From contig JAEUBA010000022.1 in NCBI GenBank assembly GCA_018257865.1, positions 1 to 64,000 of the forward strand: DNA of 64,000 nucleotides, in the 5' to 3' direction. This DNA comes from Stereocaulon alpinum. Its lineage: Eukaryota > Ascomycota > Lecanoromycetes > Lecanorales > Stereocaulaceae. Position 1 is the stretch's first letter, and each line of letters begins with the position of its first letter. The position numbers and the translations under genes are program-made. Positions 57,603 to 64,000 of this stretch are shown piece after piece. The notes below the pieces were generated by a model that made no database searches, had not been told where the DNA came from, and worked only from the letters and a program-made list of their open reading frames with translations.

Positions 57603-59224
57603 ATGTTTTTCCAACAGCCTTCTCTCTCCGCGCTTGGCGCTATCACCCTCCTTGTCCACGCATCAACATGCTTTGCAGGCCATAACCGGCACCCTCATCG
57701 CCCTCGGAACAATGATCTAGCTGTCGTTGATCGAAGACAAGCCCCCGGTATGACAGAAGTTTCGACTGGCGAGTTGAATTTGCTGCATTCCGAAATGACT
57801 ACTTTTCGAGGCTGGATGAACGCATGGTTTGATTCAACAGCCACAGCAGATCCCGGCGCGGCGGTTGCGCAATTGAAACAAGAATTTCAGGCATATGACT
57901 CTTGGATAACGGCATGGATGGATGCAACCATGGGGACTGGCGCCCCTGCTCCACCACCAGTCTTTGCATCGGTACCTCTTCCTGCATCTCAGCATGCTAG
58001 TGTCGGTCCTTCCTCGGCTGAGACTACGTCTCCTGTGGCTGTGGTGACTCTTTCCACAGCGTCGTTCGTCGCTCCAATCACAACAGCAGCATCAGTCCCC
58101 GCATCAAGTCCCGCAGCACCACAATCTAGCCCTCCCTACCCAACCACATCGGCTGCCGTCGGACCTTCGACTTCCGCTGCAAGTGGTTCCAGTGGCCCTG
58201 TCGCAAGCACAGCTCCAGGCGGCCCAGGATCGGGAAGTTCAGGAGGTTCCTTCAATGCTCAATCCAGCAGCAACGTCGCTGTATACTACGGCCAGTCGGG
58301 TGCCACTGGTGAAGTCAGCTTGTCGCAGCTGTGTTCAAACTCAAACGCCGACATCGTCATCCTAGCTTTCCTCACTCAGTACTTCAGCACCGGGAACTAT
58401 CCTACCTTGAACTTCGGCGCTGCTTGTGCCGGCAATAGTCCTCAGATGCTAGCCAAGGGAGCATCCGGTTTGCTCAGCTGCCCTCAAATGGCGAAAGACA
58501 TTGCCACATGCCAAGGGAAAGGGAAGAAAGTCCTTCTAAGTCTCGGCGGTGCAGAGGCGGTGTCAGCTTTCTCAAGTACCACACAGGCTCAGCAATTCGC
58601 AGTTCAGCTGTGGAACCTCTTCGGCGCTGGTACAGGCGAAGATAAAGCGCTGAGACCCTTTGGCGACGTCCTTATTGATGGTTTCGATCTTGGTAAGTCT
58701 AATCTACGAAGAGAATCTACAAAACGTTTGCTCACGCCTGAAATCTAGACAATGAAGACCACAGCACAGCATACTACAGCGACTTCGTCACTGCTCTTCG
58801 ATCTACCATGAACCAGGATAAATCTCGCACCTATTACATCAGCGCCGCGCCTCAATGCCCGCGCCCAGATGCCTCAATTCCCCTTGATGCCATGCAAAGC
58901 ATGGATTTCGTATTTGTCCAGTTCTATAACAATGGGGAATGCAACATCGGGCAGTCTGGCTTCCTTGACAGCTTCAAAGCTTGGAGCTCTGATTTGGCAG
59001 CCAAAGGCGCTGGACCCAAGCTTTACATCGGCGCTCCCGGCTGTCCAGCATGTGCTGGATCGGGATATTTGGATCCCAATGCCTTGAAACCGGTCGTAAG
59101 CAATGCGAAGAGCGCAGGTGTGAGCAACTTCGGTGGTATCATGCTCTGGGATGGTCCGGAAGCCATTCAGAACAAAGCTGGTGGATCCGACTACCTTGAG
59201 GTGGTTAAATCGTCATTGGCTTAG
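57603..59224 (+). CDS. Secreted GH18 chitinase (class III type) with Ser/Thr-rich linker
   Basis: Exons 57603-58692 and 58749-59224 (56-bp intron, phase 1) give 521 residues. MFFQQPSLSALGAITLLVHA is a signal peptide. Residues about 25-110 form a helical region with repeated W..AW motifs (MNAWFDS, ITAWMDA). Residues about 120-220 are a Ser/Thr/Pro-rich linker. The GH18 barrel begins with NVAVYYGQS (about 222), contains KVLLSLGGAE, and has the catalytic DGFDLDNE (DxxDxDxE, general acid Glu present), later YYISAAPQCP, MDFVFVQFYNN and GGIMLWDG. All marker residues of an active GH18 chitinase are present. The intron falls inside the DxxDxDxE motif. It probably acts in wall remodelling or nutrition. 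The N-terminal helical module before the linker is unusual for the family. Confidence 0.88.
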
Positions 59225-59746
59225 AGCTTTCGGATCCGACGTCAGGAAATAGAGATGAAGTGCGGGCTACGGAAAACATGGTTACTTTCATACTGTCGCT
59301 TCTGGATGCTCATTTTTGTTCGAAATTTTTACGGTGTACAAAATGTGTACAACACACAGCCGTCTATGGCATGTTTAGACGAAATAGAGCATTACTTCAC
59401 CACCATGAGATGGCGGGCTAGACCTTTTGCTGTTCCATCATTCGTACGTCTCATTCCATTGTTCCTTGAAACTCGCTTATGTATTGGAGATGTTGGATAT
59501 CACCCATCTAGCAACCTCAAAGAATTAAGAATACTCCCTGGGAAATGTTTGTTTCATGGAAGCAAGATCTACCTTACACTGCCTAGAAGTATATCGGTTA
59601 ACTCCTTCCATTTCATTCTTATCAGGAAGCATAACATTGACACGCATCCCCCTTGTCACAAGCTCGCATCCGCAACATCCTTCCACCAAGATCACCAACA
59701 CGGCCCCATCATCTTATCTCTTAGGATCAGGTTGTCACGCCTCTTC
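59225..59746. other. Intergenic between convergent genes
   Basis: About 0.5 kb between the chitinase stop and the end of the small minus-strand gene. A + strand open frame crosses it and the minus-strand gene but is a shadow without coding features. Confidence 0.4.
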
Positions 59747-60239
59747 CTAGCCCTCGCTCAACCCCAACGGGTTCTGCGCATCCTGCTTCTTCCCCGTTGC
59801 TTCCGTGACCGTGTTGCCCAGTCCGGACGATGTATCCTGGACGGTGCCACCAATTCCTTTCGCGGCATCGCCAACAACGCCTGTGGTTCCTTTGACGGTG
59901 TCGCCGAGGACGTTGCCAAGGCCACCAACTGTGGTATCTGTCAGATACAAAAGGACAAATTACGGGTGTCTGGAACCTGCGTAGTATATGGAATGGGGAG
60001 GGATAGATCTTACCAGCACCGCCTGCTGTGTTGGCTACGCCTCCAAGTGCTCTACCTGCAGTATTTGTCACGCCGCCTACTGCTTCTGGAAGGTGTTAGC
60101 CTTGAGTTGAAATGAGACGTGAAATGAAAAGGAGGAGTGTACTAGAAACCGTCCCGAGTACGGAGTCCGGTAGATATTAGTTCTTCCGAAAGGGGAAGAT
60201 GGCAATGGATATGCTAGACTTACTGCCGCCTGCTTCCAT
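59747..60239 (-). CDS. Small Gly/Thr/Val-repeat hydrophilic protein
   Basis: Exons 60239-60224, 60082-60014 and 59937-59747 (introns 141 and 76 bp) give 91 residues. The protein is an array of short repeats of the type GGVxNTAG / GLGNVLGDTVKGTTGVVGDA, ending in GKKQDAQNPLGLSEG. It is amphipathic, without cysteine or tryptophan, and resembles the small LEA-like or stress-associated proteins frequent in filamentous fungi. The first acceptor (60083-60084) was chosen because the alternative AG four bases upstream leads directly to a stop. The function is unknown; protection of membranes or proteins during stress is the usual inference for such sequences. Confidence 0.65.
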
Positions 60240-61332
60240 GGTGTTTGATTACTGATCTGTTTGCGGGTTAGGCTGGAAGTAGGTTAGTCTAGAAAGTAGC
60301 ACAAGGTAATCAGCCAACGAACTCTATTACGTTTGTGTTGCAAGACGGCGGAGGGCTTGATATGAATCAAATCTCAAGTTGCTGTTTCGTAGTATTCGTA
60401 GATGTTGGAGTTTGAAGTATGATGGTGTGCGGGTTTTGTAAACAGGGATATCTACTGTAGTGAGGGGTTTGGCAGATGACCTAATATCTAGCCCCTTCTT
60501 CACTGCGAAAGCTTACATCATTGCGCATGAGGTACGTACCTTCCTTATCATGAAACTTCAATCCTCGGATATGAGACACAGGTGGAGGCTGTGCGTTAGA
60601 TTTTGGTAAGATCTTTATATTTGGTGAGAAACAGGTTTTAGTACGAGGTATGCTGACAGGCTAGGCTTGGCGCTCCCTTTGGAGTAGAAATGCTGTCGTT
60701 GATGGACAAGAGTCTGTGTCGAAGCCATCAGAGCCCAGACAAATGGCCCACGTCTCTTCTCTATCACTATGTCTAAAAGAGATCTTCAAGCTTCAATGGT
60801 AAGTATGAGTCTTATTTTTGCTGTATTATGGGAGTGGCAAGATCTGCACTGTACCATATGGCTCGAAATCTATCATTCTCGAAGTGAAGCTTTCATTTAC
60901 AACATCATTGCTTTTTGTATCCCATCACTATACTTGGTCTACCACTGTATCATGATGACAGTATACACTGGGAAGAGAAAAGAGACGATCACGGTCTGCT
61001 TGCTGCCAGAATTCTTTGTTGCCATTCCAAACAATGCCCATGATTGCACTTCTGCTACACCAAATCCGGCGGGAACAACTTCCCCGATATGGCATATGAT
61101 ACCTTTCCTTGGACAGTACACTTTCCTTGTCGTCATCAGAGGCCGGAATACCACCGGCCTTCCCCTCCTCAAGCTCGTGTTGAGGCCGGAAGATTTCCGG
61201 CCACGGTCCATATATACGCAGATTTTTTCCGCCACGCTCCTGCGTTCCTAAAAGCTTGAGAGGTCCAGACCCGTCCTTGGCACAAAGAGTCCTGTTGAAC
61301 ATACGACCGATTTAGACCTTGTTCGCAGCAGT
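60240..61332. other. 1.1-kb intergenic region upstream of the IDO gene
   Basis: It lies between divergently transcribed genes. Open frames near 60.77-61.25 kb exist on both strands without domain content; the region should contain both promoters. Confidence 0.4.
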
Positions 61333-63398
61333 ATGGGTTCCCTCGAGACACCACAAACCTTCCCCATCCTCACCAACATTCCCAAGAATGGCGAGGAGCT
61401 TGCCGCCCTCGCACCCTTCACTGTCTCCACGGAGAATGGCTTCCTACCACTCTCCCCACCCCCCACCATGCTCCCTTCAACCTTCTCCGCCCTCACCTCC
61501 CTCCTCGAGCGGATGCCCATCCGCACCATCAGCGGTGAACCAGGTCTCCTCGCAAAATTCACCCTTGGCGAAGCCGTACTCTGCGAGCTGCCCGACTTGA
61601 CTGATGAAGTTGACAATTGCAAGGGTGATCTGAGAGTCATTGGAGCCCTGTATCGTGACTACTGCTTCCTAGCTAGCGCCTATCTGCTCGAGCCTTGTCA
61701 TGAGAGATTCGTCAAAGGAGAAGGGTACGGACTGGGCAGACAAAGACTACCGAGTGTACTTGCGAGACCGCTGGCGAGGGTTGCTGAAATGTATGCTTCT
61801 TTCACTTTCTGAGTCGTCCCTGCAAGACAGCTTCCTAGCAGAGTATATTCTCTCTTTCAATGCTGACAATGTGATCAGATCCGGCTTCAAACCCTTCATG
61901 GAGTACGCCGGCTCCTACGCCCTCTTTAACTATCGCATGGCCGATCCATCCCTCGGCATGGCTTACACTAACCTTTGCCTCATCCGTGCCTTCGAGCACG
62001 GTCTCGACCCAACGTCCTCAGAAGCCGGCTTTGTCCTCGTGCACATCGACATGGTGAAGCACTCCGGCCAGCTTGTCAAAGGCGCTGTCAATGCTCTCGA
62101 AGCATGCGGCAGTGATGACAGGTATGCTTTCGACGAGGGGATGGAAGGTGTTGTCAAGGCGCTGGTGGAAGTCAATGGCGTTATGGACGGTATGTGGAAA
62201 AAGAGTAAGCCGAATGATTATACGAGCTTTAGGACCTTCATCTTTGGGATCACGAAGCAGAGTATGTTTCCGCATGGGGTGGTGTATGAGGGTGTCAGTG
62301 AGGAGGCTATGAGCTTTCGAGGGGAGAGTGGCGCGAATGATAGTATGGTAAGCTATAGAAGGTACCGTTGATATGGAGGAGAAGCTAACACGGCCAGATA
62401 CCGCTGTGTGACAATCTCCTCGAGATCAGCATGCCGGACACCCCTTTGACTGAGATCCTTAATGACTTCCGCTCCTATCGCCCAGGAAACCATCGACAGT
62501 TTCTGGAATGGGTTAAGGATCGAGCGCAAGACATCGGGATCCGAGAGTACGCAATGAGAGATAGAGCATCAGCTGGTGAGTTTGGATCATCTGTTTATCC
62601 CTCCATTCAGATCTCTCAAGTAGCTGAACCATGTCCTCAGTACTTTATCTCCACGCCCTGAACCAAGTCCGCGACTTCCGCTGGCGCCACTGGTGTTTCA
62701 CCAGAGAGTACATCTTGAAGAAAACTTCGCATCCAACTGCCACGGGCGGAAGCCCGATCATTCTTGTAAGCCATCCTCCATCTCTTCAGCTTCCAGTCTG
62801 TATCAGAGCGAATTCGTTTGAAATCTGTGAAGTAGAAATTATGGAAGAACTGTACTCTTTCAGACTCAAAACCTTCGGATTGATGTTGAAAAAGGACGAT
62901 GTTTCTTGCATAGCCCAAAGAGCGCAGAATGATGTATGTGTTCCGATCTGTTTGCGTCTGGCTTTTCGAAACGCTCGCTAGGAGGTCTCGGTGTTGTCTT
63001 TGATTCCAGGCACTCAGTAATCAGCAACACTGGAGGGTACTCTTTCAGACTTAATACCCTCGGATCGATGTTGAAGAAGGGGGATGTTTCTCGCATAGTC
63101 TAAAGAGCGCAGAATGATGTACTGTTTCGCGTCTGTTTGCGTCTGGCTTTTCGAAACGCTCATTGGGAAGTCGCGGTGTTTGCTTCAAATCAAGCACTCG
63201 GGTATCGTCAACGATTACTGACATCGAATTTCCTCCGCTTAGTGGCTTCCCAACCAGCTCCACGCCGTGTACGCCCAAATGACTGAAGTAGCGAACGCGT
63301 TCGACGGGCTAGCCGAGTGTAAAGATCTGCTTGAAGCGGCAGCTGCTCAGCGCGAGACGTTGAAGAAGGAGGTCCGGAAATTTTTGGAGGAGAAGTGA
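61333..63398 (+). CDS. BNA2: Indoleamine 2,3-dioxygenase
   Basis: Exons 61333-61790, 61879-62347, 62398-62575, 62641-62765 and 63243-63398 (introns 88, 50, 65 and 477 bp; phases consistent) give 461 residues, the usual fungal size. Signatures: ERFVKGEGYGLGRQRLPSVL and GFKPFMEYAGSYALFNYR in the N-terminal half. In the C-terminal half are FRGESGANDSM, RSYRPGNHRQFLEW and RWRHWCFTREYILKKTSHP, which contains the proximal heme ligand His385, followed by TATGGSPI. The enzyme opens the indole ring of L-tryptophan to N-formylkynurenine, first step of the kynurenine route to NAD. Several ascomycetes have multiple paralogues; which one this is cannot be told here. The last intron is far longer than the others and contains a tandem duplication. 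Confidence 0.9.
62852..63222. repeat. Tandem duplication (period about 185 bp) inside the last IDO intron
   Basis: Copy 1 starts at 62852 and copy 2 at 63037, both with GTACTCTTTCAGAC. Shared blocks are CGGATTGATGTTGAA/CGGATCGATGTTGAA, AAAGAGCGCAGAATGATGTA and TCTGTTTGCGTCTGGC. Copy 2 ends shortly before the 3' splice site at 63241-63242. Confidence 0.85.
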
Positions 63399-64000
63399 GG
63401 TTTGTTGTCGGATAGTTGTCGAGGTACGTTTGACGATGCTGCATGACCTTGCACCGGTCGGGCAGGAGCTGTGCTGCTGCTGGGACGCATCCTAGCACCC
63501 TGCATCGTGGACTTCAGCTTCGTCTGCCAGCGTGCTTGCCATTTGACTTCCTTCGCGTTGCTTTGCAACGTTTTGCTTGTTAGCGAGTATCACGCAGGAA
63601 GGACATCGACAGGTGTGAAGTAGAAAAAGTGCGTTAAGCATTTCGACGAATAGCGCCTTCAGGATCTTCTGCATGGTCGATTCTGCCCAGTACCTAGATC
63701 ATGGAATGATGGAACGTCATAAGGCCTTCGCGATCCTGATATTTGGACGGTCTCGTGCTCGAATAGCGGTCGAGGTACATCTCGAATTATCGCATGATCC
63801 CGGAACGATGGAACTTCATATGGCCTTCGCGATCCTGGTAATGGTCAGGTTCTCAAACGCTGTGAAACCTTGACAAGATCTGCAGATCCGAAGTTAACAG
63901 TAAGCACTGGTCGATTGCCGCTTTGCAGTAAAAGAGCTCATGGGAGGGGCGTCCTGCTTCCTCGCAATGGTCGGGTTCTCAAACGCTGTGCAATCTTGAC
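63399..64000. repeat. Downstream region with direct repeats at window end
   Basis: No gene is seen. A roughly 35-bp block ending GGCCTTCGCGATCCTG occurs at about 63705-63740 and 63806-63839. A second block, GGTTCTCAAACGCTGTG plus about 18 flanking bases, occurs at 63840-63874 and again at 63966-64000, running to the end of the window. These look like the start of an imperfect tandem array that continues to the right. Confidence 0.65.

Noticed and set aside
59255..60115. Plus-strand 286-codon open frame after the chitinase
   Set aside because: It lacks domain content and its second half is antisense to the small minus-strand Gly/Thr-repeat gene with correctly phased introns.

Overview
This window looks like nuclear DNA of a filamentous ascomycete (Pezizomycotina). 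The genes carry short GT-AG introns (mostly 50-100 bp). They include fungal families such as a WSC-domain secreted protein, a GH18 chitinase, an arrestin-like PY-motif protein and an Ies4-type INO80 subunit. The first 16 kb is an AT-rich transposon block with the signature of repeat-induced point mutation (RIP): CpA/TpG are replaced by TpA and reading frames are full of stops, while CpG is kept. A Dothideomycete is my best guess at class level, but the sequence alone does not prove it.

Layout. 1-16227 is a nest of dead transposons. Three copies of one Ty1/Copia-type LTR retrotransposon lie tail-to-tail then head-to-head: A on +, 3' part only, 1164-3633; B on -, 3810-10417; C on +, 10923-16227 with a 5-bp GCTAC target duplication. 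Copy A is interrupted at its left by the 3' end of a Helitron (Pif1 helicase C-terminus, terminal hairpin, CTAG end). A 716-bp LINE fragment sits in A and a related 1193-bp insertion sits in B, each with a 14-15 bp target duplication.

16.2-44.4 kb mixes intact genes with an unusual number of broken ones. Intact: a membrane protein, a WSC/PAN-type secreted protein, a head-to-head pair (V-ATPase subunit G and PET117), a coiled-coil protein, a secreted Cys-containing membrane protein and a caspase-fold (clan CD-like) protein. Broken: a GT2 glycosyltransferase remnant, a gene with an in-frame stop at 23.5 kb, a large secreted-protein gene with a stop and a frameshift, an arrestin-like gene with a stop and a frameshift, and a glutathionyl-hydroquinone reductase (ECM4-type) with three stops.

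45-63.4 kb is conventional gene space: a disordered protein, an AIF-type oxidoreductase with an N-terminal Rieske domain, an arrestin-like adaptor, a RanBPM/Gid1 protein of the GID/CTLH E3 ligase, the Ies4 subunit, a GH18 chitinase, a small Gly/Thr-repeat protein and an indoleamine 2,3-dioxygenase of the kynurenine/NAD pathway. The last 300 bp holds short direct repeats. Exon coordinates were derived by hand from splice signals, phase and family resemblance; no alignment was run.
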